A DNA stretch of 45,992 bases from an uncultured bacterium (GTDB lineage: Bacteria > Actinomycetota > Actinomycetes > S36-B12 > CAIYMF01), in assembly GCA_903927265.1 (NCBI GenBank), contig CAIYMF010000078.1, positions 1 through 45,992 on the forward strand, in the 5' to 3' direction. The notes below the pieces were generated by a model. The model did no database searches. It was not told the origin of the DNA and saw only the letters and a program-made list of their open reading frames with translations. Positions within the stretch are counted from its first letter, which is position 1. Every line of letters starts with the position of its first letter. The position numbers and the translations under genes are program-made. This document shows positions 15,912-23,905 of the stretch, one piece after another.

Positions 15912-16949
15912 ATGCCCACTCGATCTCGAAGTCACGACCTCTTGAATCAGGTCGCATCTGCCCAAGCCGGCCTTGTCACATCCGCGCAATTGGCGGAAAT
16001 CGGCGTGCGCACTTCCACTGTCTCGCGCCGATCGAGGATGGGCGGAATGTGGAATCGGGTTCTTCCGAGCGTGCACCTCGTGACAGGTGGGCAGCCAGAC
16101 CGTCTTCAACGTGAATTCGCGGCACAGTTGTACGCGGGCGCCTCGTCGGTTCTCACTGGAATTACGGCGCTCCGCCATTACGAGCCCAGACTGGCCCGCA
16201 CACTCTGGCTTCCCGACGATCGCTATGTCGTGGAATCAGTTCACGTACTCGTTGATCACTCGTGTCGCCGCGCCTCGGTCGCCTTCGTGGAAATCGAGCG
16301 AACACGGAGACTCCCTGAGCGTTCGGTCACCGAATTCCGTGACGGTTTGGTTCTCGCGCCACCCGCGCGAGCAGTCAGCGATGCCGCAAGGCGCATGCGG
16401 TCGGAATCGGATGTCCGTGAATTGGTCATCGCTTCTCTGCGGTTGGGGCTCGCCAACGCGTCTGATCTGACTCAGGAATTGAAACTCGGTCCGATTCGAG
16501 GACGTGCCTTCCTGCGTTCGGCTATTGAACACGCAGAAGTAGGAGTGTGGTCTCCGTCGGAAGGCGATTTGCGTGATCTCTTCACCGGATCTCAGCTTCC
16601 CGAACCGATGTGGAATCCGCGTTTGGTTGGACCGCGCGGCGAGTTCATTGCCATTCCCGACGCTTGGTTCGATGAGGTGGCGCTTGCTGTCGAGGTAGAC
16701 AGCCGCGAGCACCACAGTTCGGGCGACGGTTGGGAAAGAACACTGTCGCGGCAAGCACGTTATGCAGCGGCTGGGGTGCTGTGTATTCCGGTCACGCCTC
16801 GTCAGATTCGCGAGCAACCCGAGCGGACCTTGCTCTCGATAGAGGAAGCCTATGCAACGGCATTGGCGAGACCTCGTCCGCTCGTGCGGGCCGTTGTCGG
16901 GCAAACCCGAGCCGAGGGGCGGGTTACTCCTGTGTCCTGGGCCGGATGA
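15912..16949 (+). CDS. AbiEi-like wHTH protein with nuclease-like C-terminus
   Basis: A 345-residue protein of a type frequent in Actinomycetota. The N-terminus (HDLLNQVASAQAGLVTSAQLAEIGV, then RRSRMGGMWNRVLPSVHLV) resembles the winged helix of AbiEi-type antitoxins. The C-terminus (about 215-320) has a pattern like the Vsr/DUF559 restriction fold: Glu in WSPSEGDLRDLF, then IPDAWFDEVALAVEVDSREHH, compatible with a PD-(D/E)xK-like core, although a catalytic Lys is not obvious. No toxin partner (AbiEii) is adjacent. Its codon use looks less GC3-biased than moaA and coxL. It interrupts the moaE-moaA / moaD neighbourhood and is bracketed by inverted repeat copies A and B. A CAGAGT hexamer 6 nt before the ATG may be a leaderless -10. 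Function unknown. Confidence 0.7.
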   Translation: MPTRSRSHDLLNQVASAQAGLVTSAQLAEIGVRTSTVSRRSRMGGMWNRVLPSVHLVTGGQPDRLQREFAAQLYAGASSVLTGITALRHYEPRLARTLWLPDDRYVVESVHVLVDHSCRRASVAFVEIERTRRLPERSVTEFRDGLVLAPPARAVSDAARRMRSESDVRELVIASLRLGLANASDLTQELKLGPIRGRAFLRSAIEHAEVGVWSPSEGDLRDLFTGSQLPEPMWNPRLVGPRGEFIAIPDAWFDEVALAVEVDSREHHSSGDGWERTLSRQARYAAAGVLCIPVTPRQIREQPERTLLSIEEAYATALARPRPLVRAVVGQTRAEGRVTPVSWAG

Positions 16950-16950
16950 T

Positions 16951-16999
16951 GGGGTAGAAAAACTGCGTCTATGCGTGCCTCATGTCCCCCCATGCAGAA
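16951..16999 (-). repeat. Interspersed ~50-bp repeat, copy B
   Basis: Reverse-oriented copy, 2 nt after the AbiEi-like gene and downstream of moaD on the minus strand. Read on the minus strand it is GCATGGGGGGACA, the variant TGAGGCACGCATAG, then ACGCAGTTTTTCTACCCC. The CTCA of the other copies is TGAG here, making B the most divergent copy. Confidence 0.88.
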
Positions 17000-17030
17000 A
17001 AGGGGCGGGGCGGCGCGGGGCGGCGCGACG

Positions 17031-17282
17031 TTAGCCGCCGGCGAAGGGTGGCAGGACGTCGAGTCGACTTGCTGCCACGAGCGGCGCGCTGAGATCGCCA
17101 GCCTTCACCGACACTTCGTCGACCAAATACGAGCAGCGGGGAAGTACGTCGCTGAGGGCTGGAAACTCCGCGACTAACCGTTCAAGTACCTCACCGAGCG
17201 TGCCAGGTTCGGTCACCCAGTCCGAGCAACCTGCCGCGGCCCGGGCGGCGGCAAAAAGGTGCACTTCGACGGTTCCAGTCAT
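17031..17282 (-). CDS. moaD: Molybdopterin synthase sulfur carrier subunit
   Basis: A ubiquitin-like sulfur carrier of 83 aa. It ends in the diagnostic Gly-Gly (LPPFAGG) whose terminal carboxylate becomes the thiocarboxylate that donates sulfur in MoaE. Beta-grasp features include VEVHLFAAARAAAG near the start, LGEVLERLVAEFPAL in the middle and SRLDVLPPFAGG at the end. The ATG at 17282 lies 6 nt after TAGGCT, another leaderless arrangement. It stands alone on the minus strand between repeat copies B and C, apart from its partner moaE. Length is normal. Confidence 0.92.
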   Translation of the reverse strand: MTGTVEVHLFAAARAAAGCSDWVTEPGTLGEVLERLVAEFPALSDVLPRCSYLVDEVSVKAGDLSAPLVAASRLDVLPPFAGG

Positions 17283-17288
17283 GGGGCC

Positions 17289-17294
17289 AGCCTA
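17289..17294 (-). promoter_or_regulatory. -10 element for leaderless moaD
   Basis: TAGGCT on the minus strand is followed by GGCCCC and the moaD ATG. Repeat copy C begins 12 bp further upstream, so any -35 contact would fall at or within the repeat. Confidence 0.5.
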
Positions 17295-17305
17295 AACGCC
17301 CCCTT

Positions 17306-17356
17306 GATGGGGGAGAAAAACTGCGCCTATGCGTGCTGAGTGTCCCCCCATGCGCA
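17306..17356 (-). repeat. Interspersed ~50-bp repeat, copy C
   Basis: Reverse-oriented copy between moaD and coxG. Its outer arms pair best of all copies: ATGGGGG at 17307-17313 is complementary to CCCCCAT at its other end, leaving a roughly 30-nt loop. The interior matches the consensus CTCAGCACGCATAGGCGCAG. Confidence 0.9.
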
Positions 17357-17461
17357 AATGTACGGTCAAGATGCGCGAGGTCGTAGAGGGGTCTAGTCTT
17401 TGCCCACACGTGACGTACGCCTCACGATGCCCTTCCCGCTACGCCTCGATTCGGAGAATCC

Positions 17462-18100
17462 ATGGAACTGCAGAACTCCTTCACCGTGCCCGCCGACATT
17501 GACACTGCGTGGCAGCAGTTGCTCGACGTCGAGAGCGTCGCACCCTGCATGCCCGGTGCCACCTTGGAATCGGTCGACGGCGACGACGTCACCGGCAACG
17601 TCAAGGTCAAGCTCGGCCCGGTGAGCATGTCGTACGCGGGCAAGGCCACCTTCATCAAGAAGGATGAGGAAACCCACACAGCGGTGCTCGAAGGCTCCGG
17701 CAAGGAAGCCAAGGGTGGCGGCACCGCGAAGGTGCTCGTGACCACCACACTCGTTGCCGAGGCCCCCGACCGCACCCGCGTCGACGTCACCACCGACCTC
17801 ACCATCACTGGAAAGGCCGCTCAGTTCGGCCGCGGCGTGATGCAGGATGTTGCCGGCCGCATCATCGACCAGTTCGCCGCCAACCTCGCCGCATCCATGA
17901 CTGCCCCGATCGCAGCCGCAACTGCCGCCGGAGCAACCGCCGATGGCGCACCGGCAGCTCCGCGTCCGGTTCAGGCCGCCGAAGCGATCGACCTCGGGGC
18001 GGTAGCCACCGCTCCTCTTCTCAAGCGTGCCATCCCGATCGTTATCGGCGTTGTGATCATCGCCGGAGTCATCTGGTGGGCCACTCACCGAGGCGAGTAG
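17462..18100 (+). CDS. coxG: CoxG-like membrane-anchored SRPBCC protein
   Basis: A 212-residue protein of the CO dehydrogenase subunit G family. The N-terminal SRPBCC/START-like domain (about 1-145) has FTVPADIDTAWQQLLDVESVAPCMPGATL and ends near QFGRGVMQDVAGRIIDQFAANL. An Ala-rich linker then leads to a single C-terminal membrane helix (AIPIVIGVVIIAGVIWWAT, about 187-205). In Oligotropha-type systems CoxG is implicated in recruiting CO dehydrogenase to the membrane. The ATG has GGAGA about 4 nt upstream. A TAGTCT hexamer at 17394-17399 could be its -10. It begins the cox gene series. Confidence 0.88.
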   Translation: MELQNSFTVPADIDTAWQQLLDVESVAPCMPGATLESVDGDDVTGNVKVKLGPVSMSYAGKATFIKKDEETHTAVLEGSGKEAKGGGTAKVLVTTTLVAEAPDRTRVDVTTDLTITGKAAQFGRGVMQDVAGRIIDQFAANLAASMTAPIAAATAAGATADGAPAAPRPVQAAEAIDLGAVATAPLLKRAIPIVIGVVIIAGVIWWATHRGE

Positions 18101-18159
18101 GGCCGACAAAACCCTTACGTCAAACCCCTACCTTTGGCCGCACATTGTCGCTAGCGTCA

Positions 18160-18173
18160 AGGACCTAGGTCCT
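18160..18173. promoter_or_regulatory. Perfect 14-bp palindrome upstream of coxM
   Basis: AGGACCTAGGTCCT is fully self-complementary and is followed directly by GTTCTGAAC, a second symmetric 9-mer. Both lie in the 134-bp gap between coxG and coxM, where a coxMSL promoter would be expected. A TTGTCG at 18145-18150 could be a -35. This is a candidate operator for an unknown regulator. Confidence 0.45.
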
Positions 18174-18234
18174 GTTCTGAACAATCCGCACATTTCACCC
18201 CAACCCCATCCCCACTCACATGGAAGGTGAGGGC

Positions 18235-19104
18235 ATGCAGACTCCCGCACCGGTCGGGTATGCCAAGGCAACGTCGGTTTCCGACGCCCTTGCCCTACTC
18301 AAGAAGCACGGCGAGGACTCCCGCATCGTTGCGGGCGGACACAGCCTGATCCCCATGATGCGCTTGCGCATCGCCGCCCCCGAGGCACTGATCGACATCA
18401 ATGATGTCGCCGAGCTCAAGGGAATCTCCATCGAAGGCAACGAGATCGTCATCGGCGCCATGGTGCGCCATGCCGAGGTGCTGTCCTCGCCGATCCTCGC
18501 CGAGCACTACGCGATCTTCCGTGAGGCTGAGAAGCTCATCGCCGACCCGATCGTCCGCAACCGCGGCACAATCGGCGGATCCATGTGCCAGGCCGACCCA
18601 TCGGAGGATCTCTCCGCAGTGGGCGCGGCGCTCAAGGGTTCCGTGGTGATTCAAAGCGCCTCCGGATCTCGCACTGTCGCCCTCCGGGACTTCCACGAGG
18701 GCCCGTACATGACCAAGGTCGCGCAGACCGAAATCCTCACCCAGGTACGCTTCCCGATTCGCCCCGGAGCAGGTAGCGCATACGAGAAGGTTGAGCGCCG
18801 CGTTGGCGACTGGCCCGTCGCGTCGGCTGGTACGTACGTGGTGGTCAGCAACGGCGTTGTTGCTGACTGCGGCATTGGACTGACCGCTGTTGGCGCCGAG
18901 CACTTCTGTGCACCCGAGGCCGAAGCCTTCCTCATCGGTAAAGAGCCGACGGAAGAAAACCTTTCGGCCGCGGCGCAGCTTGCAGCTGACGCCTGCAACC
19001 CGTTCTCCGACCAGCGAGGTCCGGCGGATTACAAGAAGCACCTTGCCCACGAACTCACGTTGCGGGCGCTTCGCCGTTCCGCTGCCGCAAGCCAGGGAGC
19101 CTGA
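18235..19104 (+). CDS. coxM: CO dehydrogenase FAD-binding subunit (form I)
   Basis: Medium subunit, 289 aa, which passes electrons from the FeS subunit through FAD to the quinone pool. Both FAD-binding motifs of the CoxM family are present: AGGHSLIPMMRLR near residue 33 and TIGGSMCQADPSED near 112. The C-terminal CO_deh_flav_C domain includes GIGLTAVGAEHFCAPEAE. I chose the ATG at 18235, which follows GGTGAGG, over an in-frame ATG 5 codons upstream. It is first in the M-S-L order typical of form I clusters. Confidence 0.94.
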   Translation: MQTPAPVGYAKATSVSDALALLKKHGEDSRIVAGGHSLIPMMRLRIAAPEALIDINDVAELKGISIEGNEIVIGAMVRHAEVLSSPILAEHYAIFREAEKLIADPIVRNRGTIGGSMCQADPSEDLSAVGAALKGSVVIQSASGSRTVALRDFHEGPYMTKVAQTEILTQVRFPIRPGAGSAYEKVERRVGDWPVASAGTYVVVSNGVVADCGIGLTAVGAEHFCAPEAEAFLIGKEPTEENLSAAAQLAADACNPFSDQRGPADYKKHLAHELTLRALRRSAAASQGA

Positions 19105-19106
19105 CA

Positions 19107-19586
19107 ATGCAGATCACGCTGACGGTTAACGGAACCGAATACACCCGCGATGTTGAGCCGCGCATGCTGCTCGTGCACTTTATTCGCGATGAACTTCTGC
19201 TGCGCGGCACGCACTGGGGATGTGACACGTCCAACTGTGGAACGTGCACGCTCTGGGTTGATGGTGAGCCCGTGAAGAGCTGCACGATGCTTGCGGTGAT
19301 GGCTGATGGTCGCGCAATTCGCACCGTCGAAGGCCTGGCCAATGGCGCCGAACTCGACCCCATCCAGCAGGGCTTCATCGAATGCCACGGATTGCAGTGC
19401 GGCTTCTGCACCCCCGGCATGATGATGACCGGCCGTTGGTTGCTCGACAACAACCCGAATCCCTCAGAAGGGGAAATTCGCGAATGCATCTCGGGTCAGA
19501 TCTGCCGTTGCACCGGATACAAGAACATCGTCTCAGCGATCCAGTGGGCCGCTGAGCACCCTGCGACCAGTGAGGTGACTTCATGA
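19107..19586 (+). CDS. coxS: CO dehydrogenase iron-sulfur subunit
   Basis: Small subunit, 159 aa, carrying two [2Fe-2S] clusters. The N-terminal plant-type cluster is in CDTSNCGTCTLWVDG plus a later Cys (VKSCTML). The C-terminal cluster is in CGFCTPGMMMTG and GQICRCTGYKNIVSAI. The order and spacing are typical for xanthine-oxidase-family small subunits. It starts 2 nt after the coxM stop, and its stop overlaps the coxL start by 4 nt (ATGA). Confidence 0.95.
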   Translation: MQITLTVNGTEYTRDVEPRMLLVHFIRDELLLRGTHWGCDTSNCGTCTLWVDGEPVKSCTMLAVMADGRAIRTVEGLANGAELDPIQQGFIECHGLQCGFCTPGMMMTGRWLLDNNPNPSEGEIRECISGQICRCTGYKNIVSAIQWAAEHPATSEVTS

Positions 19587-22030
19587 CCGCCGTTGAAGAG
19601 GTGCCGCTGAGCCCAGCGGGTAACCCCATCGGCTTTGGCTCGATGAAGCGCGTGGAAGATGCGCGTTTCGTTCGCGGTCAAGGTAACTACGTTGACGACG
19701 TGAACCTGCCCGGAATGCTGCACAGTGCGATTCTGCGCAGCCCGCACGCGCACGCGCGCATTGTGTCGATCGACAAGTCGGCCGCCGAAGCACTTCCCGG
19801 TGTCGTGCTCGTGATCACCGGCGAAATGCTCGCCGGTGTTCCGCGTCCGTCGCTGTTGGGTGACAACTTCGCCTGGATGCCCACGCTGTCCTACGACACG
19901 CAGGCAGTGCTGGCCACCGACAAGGTGCGTTTCCAGGGTCAGGAAGTCGCGTTCGTTATCGCCGAGAGCAAGTACATCGCTCGCGATGCACTCGAACTCA
20001 TCGACGTTGAATACGACGTTCTCGACGCCGTCATGGACGCCAAGAAGGCCATGGACCCCGACGCTCCCGTCATCCGTGACGACAAGGGTCAGACCGACAA
20101 CAGCATCACTGACGTTCACGGTAACCAGTCGTGGGAGTCGGGCAACGCGGAAGCGACTGCTGCTGCGATTGCCGCTGCTGAGGCCGACCCCAACTGTGTC
20201 GTCGTGACCGAGCAGATTCTCTACCCGCGCGTGCACCCGGCGCCCATGGAGACGTGTGGTTCGGTTGCCGAACTCAACCCGGTCACCGGTCAGCTCACGC
20301 TCTACACGACCAGCCAGGCACCGCATGCACACCGCACGGTGTACGCGATGGTCGCCGGTCTGCCCGAGCAGAAGATCCGCGTCATCAGCCCCGATATCGG
20401 TGGCGGTTTCGGCAACAAGGTCGGCGTGTACCCCGGCTACGTTCTCTCGATCGTCGGAAGTCTGCTGACCGGCAAGCCGGTGAAGTGGATGGAAGACCGC
20501 AGCGAGAACTTGATGTCGACGTCGTTCGCTCGCGACTACCACATGAAGGCAACCATCGCGGCGACCAAGGAAGGCAAGATCCTCGCGGTTGACGTTGACG
20601 TTCTCGCCGACCACGGTGCGTTCAACGGTGTGGCACAGCCGACCAACTACCCGGCCGGTTTCTTCCACATCTTCTCGGGTTCGTACGACTACCCGAACGC
20701 GCATTGCAAGGTCACGCCGGTGTACACCAACAAGGCACCCGGCGGCGTTGCATACGCATGTTCGTTCCGCATCACCGAAGCCGCGTACGTGATTGAGCGC
20801 GTCGTCGACTGCCTCGCGGCCGAACTGCAGATGGACCCGGCGGAGTTGCGGTTGAAGAACCTCATCGCTTCTGACAAGTTCCCCTACATGTCGCCCACTG
20901 GCTGGGAGTACGACTCGGGCGAGTACGAGAAGACGATGCGACTCGCCATGGAAATCGCTGGGTACGACGAACTGCGCCGCGAGCAGGCAGAGAAGCGTGC
21001 CAAGGGCGAGTACATGGGTATCGGCATCTCGTTCTTCACCGAAGGTGTGGGCGCCGGACCGCGCAAGACGATGGACATTCTCGGCCTTGGTATGGCCGAC
21101 GGTATTGAACTGCGCGTGCACCCCACGGGCAAGGCAGTGCTGCGTCTGTCGGTGCAGTCTCAGGGTCAGGCACATGAGACGACCTTCGCGCAGATTGTGA
21201 GCCACGAGCTCGGCATTCCGCCCGAGGACATCGACGTCGTGCACGGTGACACCGACCAGACTCCGTTCGGCCTCGGAACCTACGGTTCACGGTCGACTCC
21301 GGTGTCGGGTGCTGCCGCTTCTGTCGTCGCACGCAAGGTGCGCGAGCGGGCCAAGATCGTTGCTGCGGCAGCGCTTGAGTGCTCGCCCGATGACCTCGAG
21401 TGGGAACTAGGCCGCTGGTACGTGAAGGGTGACAAGGAGCGCGGCAAGACGATTCAGGAAATCGCTCTTCTCTCGCACAGTGCACTCGAACTGCCCGAAG
21501 GTATCGAGGGTCACCTCGACGCCACGGCCGTCTACAACCCGCCGAACCTCACCTACCCCTACGGCTGCTACATCTGCGTCGTTGACGTTGATGTGTTGAC
21601 CGGCCAGGTCAAGGTGCGTCGTTTCATCGCCGTCGACGACTGCGGTGTGCGCATCAACCCGATGATCGTCGAGGGCCAGGTTCACGGTGGCCTTGCTGAC
21701 GGAATCGGTATGGCGCTGATGGAACTCATCGCGTTCGATGAAGACGGAAACTGCCTCGGCGGTTCGTTCATGGACTACCTGTTGCCCACGGCAATGGAAT
21801 GCCCTGACTACGAACTCGGCGAGACCGTCACGCCGTCACCTCACCACCCGATTGGTGCCAAGGGTGTCGGCGAGTCGGCAACCGTGGGTTCCCCCGCGGC
21901 TGTGGTCAACGCTGTGATCGACGCGATCAGCCCGTTTGGAGTGCGTCACGCCGACATGCCGCTTACCCCGGCAAACGTGTGGCGTGCGGTTCAGGGCCGG
22001 CCGATGCGTACGGATATGGCCGTAGAGTAA
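19583..22030 (+). CDS. coxL: CO dehydrogenase large subunit, form I (Mo-Cu)
   Basis: Catalytic subunit, 815 aa, that oxidises CO to CO2 at a Mo-Cu centre with molybdopterin cytosine dinucleotide. The active-site loop reads AYACSFR (residues 390-396), matching the form I signature AYxCSFR with Cys392 as the copper ligand, not the form II motif AYRGAGR. The residue before Cys is Ala, where characterised enzymes often have Arg. Other family blocks are HPAPMETCGSVAELNP, SPDIGGGFGNKVGVYPGY and the C-terminal GAKGVGESATVGSPAAVVNAV, which contains the catalytic Glu. Length is normal. Codon use is strongly biased, suggesting high expression. A 582-codon open frame on the opposite strand is an artefact of that bias. 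Confidence 0.96.
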   Translation: MTAVEEVPLSPAGNPIGFGSMKRVEDARFVRGQGNYVDDVNLPGMLHSAILRSPHAHARIVSIDKSAAEALPGVVLVITGEMLAGVPRPSLLGDNFAWMPTLSYDTQAVLATDKVRFQGQEVAFVIAESKYIARDALELIDVEYDVLDAVMDAKKAMDPDAPVIRDDKGQTDNSITDVHGNQSWESGNAEATAAAIAAAEADPNCVVVTEQILYPRVHPAPMETCGSVAELNPVTGQLTLYTTSQAPHAHRTVYAMVAGLPEQKIRVISPDIGGGFGNKVGVYPGYVLSIVGSLLTGKPVKWMEDRSENLMSTSFARDYHMKATIAATKEGKILAVDVDVLADHGAFNGVAQPTNYPAGFFHIFSGSYDYPNAHCKVTPVYTNKAPGGVAYACSFRITEAAYVIERVVDCLAAELQMDPAELRLKNLIASDKFPYMSPTGWEYDSGEYEKTMRLAMEIAGYDELRREQAEKRAKGEYMGIGISFFTEGVGAGPRKTMDILGLGMADGIELRVHPTGKAVLRLSVQSQGQAHETTFAQIVSHELGIPPEDIDVVHGDTDQTPFGLGTYGSRSTPVSGAAASVVARKVRERAKIVAAAALECSPDDLEWELGRWYVKGDKERGKTIQEIALLSHSALELPEGIEGHLDATAVYNPPNLTYPYGCYICVVDVDVLTGQVKVRRFIAVDDCGVRINPMIVEGQVHGGLADGIGMALMELIAFDEDGNCLGGSFMDYLLPTAMECPDYELGETVTPSPHHPIGAKGVGESATVGSPAAVVNAVIDAISPFGVRHADMPLTPANVWRAVQGRPMRTDMAVE

Positions 22031-22034
22031 AACG

Positions 22035-23024
22035 ATGACCACTATGGCGCTGCACGAACGGGCCGAGGCGTTGAAGACGCGTCGAGTTCCGTTCGTGCAC
22101 GCCCGGGTGGTGCTCGCCGAACGCCCCACGTCAGCAAAGCCTGGCGATGAGGCGCTCGTACTTCCCGACGGAAGCATCGAGGGTTTCGTTGGCGGAACGT
22201 GCGCCGAATCAACTGTTCGGTTGCAAGGGTTGTCGCTGCTCGCATCAGGTGATTCCATGCTGTTGCGCATCGCACCCAATCCCGAAAGTGACCAACCCGG
22301 CAAGACTGTGGTGCACAACCCGTGCCTGTCGGGAGGCACCCTAGAAATCTTCCTTGAGCCGGTGTTGCCTTCCCCGCTTGTCGGAGTGCTCGGCGATACG
22401 CCGATGGCACAAGCAATGATTCGCATCGGCTCTGCGCTCGGCTACGAAGTGCGAGCTTTCGACGACATCGATGTGACGGTTGCCGATGTCGTGATTGTTG
22501 CGACGCATGGCAAGCGTGAGGAAGAAACTCTCACCGCCGCCGTTCGCGCTGGGGTTCCGTACATTGGCCTGATCGCGAGTCCCAAGCGCGGAAGCGCGGT
22601 TCTGGGATTCCTCGAACTCAGCGAAGATGAGAAGTCGCAGATTCACACGCCCGCTGGTTTGAACATTGGCGCACGAACGCCGAATGAGATTGCGCTGTCG
22701 GTGTTCGCGCAGGTGATTGAGAAGCGGACGTCGTCGACTCGTTCGCGGTCAATGGGTTCAGCTGAATCAACGGGCACGGCAGATGCTTCGGTCACTGCAT
22801 TCGCTGACGTTCCCTTCACATCCGCCGAGCCCGTTTCAACCTCAGTTACTTTTGAAGTCGCTGCGTCCGTCGTGCCCACTTCCATTGACCCTGTATGCGG
22901 TATGACGGTCTTCGAAGCAGCCGATGGATTGTTCGCCGACGTTGATGGTGAGCGCGTGTGGTTCTGCTGCCCGGGTTGCCGGCGCGAGTTCTTGAAGAAT
23001 CCCGGGAAGTACCCGCGGTCGTGA
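22035..23024 (+). CDS. coxF: CoxF-type XdhC-family protein fused to a YHS domain
   Basis: A 329-residue maturation protein for CO dehydrogenase. Residues 1 to about 230 form an XdhC/CoxI module: GSIEGFVGGTCAESTVRL and the Cys-containing NPCLSGGTLEIFLEP, then a Rossmann part with LVGVLGDTPMAQAMIRIG and IHTPAGLNIGARTPNEIALSVFAQV. A Ser/Thr-rich linker leads to a C-terminal YHS metal-binding domain (DPVCGMTVFEA, then WFCCPGCRREFLKNPGKY). YHS domains bind metals, so a copper or sulfur role in building the Mo-S-Cu centre is attractive but inferred. Starts 4 nt after coxL and overlaps coxD. Confidence 0.87.
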   Translation: MTTMALHERAEALKTRRVPFVHARVVLAERPTSAKPGDEALVLPDGSIEGFVGGTCAESTVRLQGLSLLASGDSMLLRIAPNPESDQPGKTVVHNPCLSGGTLEIFLEPVLPSPLVGVLGDTPMAQAMIRIGSALGYEVRAFDDIDVTVADVVIVATHGKREEETLTAAVRAGVPYIGLIASPKRGSAVLGFLELSEDEKSQIHTPAGLNIGARTPNEIALSVFAQVIEKRTSSTRSRSMGSAESTGTADASVTAFADVPFTSAEPVSTSVTFEVAASVVPTSIDPVCGMTVFEAADGLFADVDGERVWFCCPGCRREFLKNPGKYPRS

Positions 23025-23905
23025 GCGTCGCCGACCTCATTCCTGATACCGCCGCGCTCACCGAGCGACTTGCTGAGGCGGGCTATCTCGCTGACCCAGG
23101 TTTGGCTACGGCGCTCTTCTGCGCGGTTCGACTTCCGCAGCCGCTATTGCTCGAAGGTGAAGCGGGCGTCGGAAAGACGCAGGCTGCCAAGTCGCTTGCG
23201 ACGCTGCTCGACACTCCGTTGATTCGCCTGCAGTGCTTCGAAGGCATTGATGCCGCCGAAGCGCTGTATGAGTGGAACTATCCGCGGCAGTTGCTCGGTA
23301 TTCGTTTGGCCGAAGCACGTGGTTCTGACCTCGCTGAAGAATCGCTCTTCGGCCCCGGCTACTTGATTCGTCGTCCATTGCTTGCGGCTCTTGAACACCC
23401 AGGCCCGCGGCCTGCCGTGCTGCTCATCGATGAAGTCGATCGCGCCGACGAAGAGTTCGAGGCGTTCTTGTTTGAGTTACTCGCTGAGTCGTCGGTCACG
23501 ATTCCTGAGATCGGAACACTGCACGCCGAATACCCGCCGATCGTGATTCTCACCTCGAACCGCACACGCGATTTGCACGATGCGCTCAAGCGTCGTTGCC
23601 TGTACCACTGGATTGACTACCCGCCCCTTGCGCAGGCAACCGCCATCGTCGCGGCGCGCGTTCCGGAAGCTGACGCGGTGCTGGTCAATCAGATCGCGGT
23701 GGCAGTGCAGCGATTGCGTTCACTTGATGTGCAGAAGCCGCCGGGTGTCGCTGAGGCAATCGACTGGGTACACGCCGCGAAATTGATGGGGCTCGCGCGA
23801 CTGGATGAGTCGGGTGTCGAGTCGACGCTCGGTTCGGTGCTGAAGTACCGCGAAGACCACGACGTTGCTCGGGCGAAGGGATTCGCCTGGGTCGCTAATG
23901 GCTGA
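23021..23905 (+). CDS. coxD: CoxD, MoxR-type AAA+ ATPase
   Basis: A 294-residue AAA+ ATPase of the MoxR family, needed in Oligotropha to build the Cu-S-Mo site. It has Walker A GEAGVGKT (near 46-53), the sequence LQCFEGIDAAEALYEWNYPRQLL, Walker B VLLIDEVDRADEEFEAFLFELL, sensor 1 ILTSNRTRDLHDALKRRCLYHWIDYP and the C-terminal lid. The GTG at 23021 overlaps the coxF stop (GTGA), and the gene overlaps coxE by 8 nt. It would act together with the VWA protein CoxE, the usual MoxR-VWA pairing. Confidence 0.93.
   Translation: MSVADLIPDTAALTERLAEAGYLADPGLATALFCAVRLPQPLLLEGEAGVGKTQAAKSLATLLDTPLIRLQCFEGIDAAEALYEWNYPRQLLGIRLAEARGSDLAEESLFGPGYLIRRPLLAALEHPGPRPAVLLIDEVDRADEEFEAFLFELLAESSVTIPEIGTLHAEYPPIVILTSNRTRDLHDALKRRCLYHWIDYPPLAQATAIVAARVPEADAVLVNQIAVAVQRLRSLDVQKPPGVAEAIDWVHAAKLMGLARLDESGVESTLGSVLKYREDHDVARAKGFAWVANG

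Noticed and set aside
15912-16949. Functional AbiE abortive-infection toxin-antitoxin pair
   Set aside because: Only an AbiEi-like N-terminus is visible; no AbiEii nucleotidyltransferase toxin is adjacent.
19496-21244. 582-codon open frame antisense to coxL
   Set aside because: It mirrors coxL codon bias, has no recognisable domain, and lies wholly opposite a strongly supported gene.
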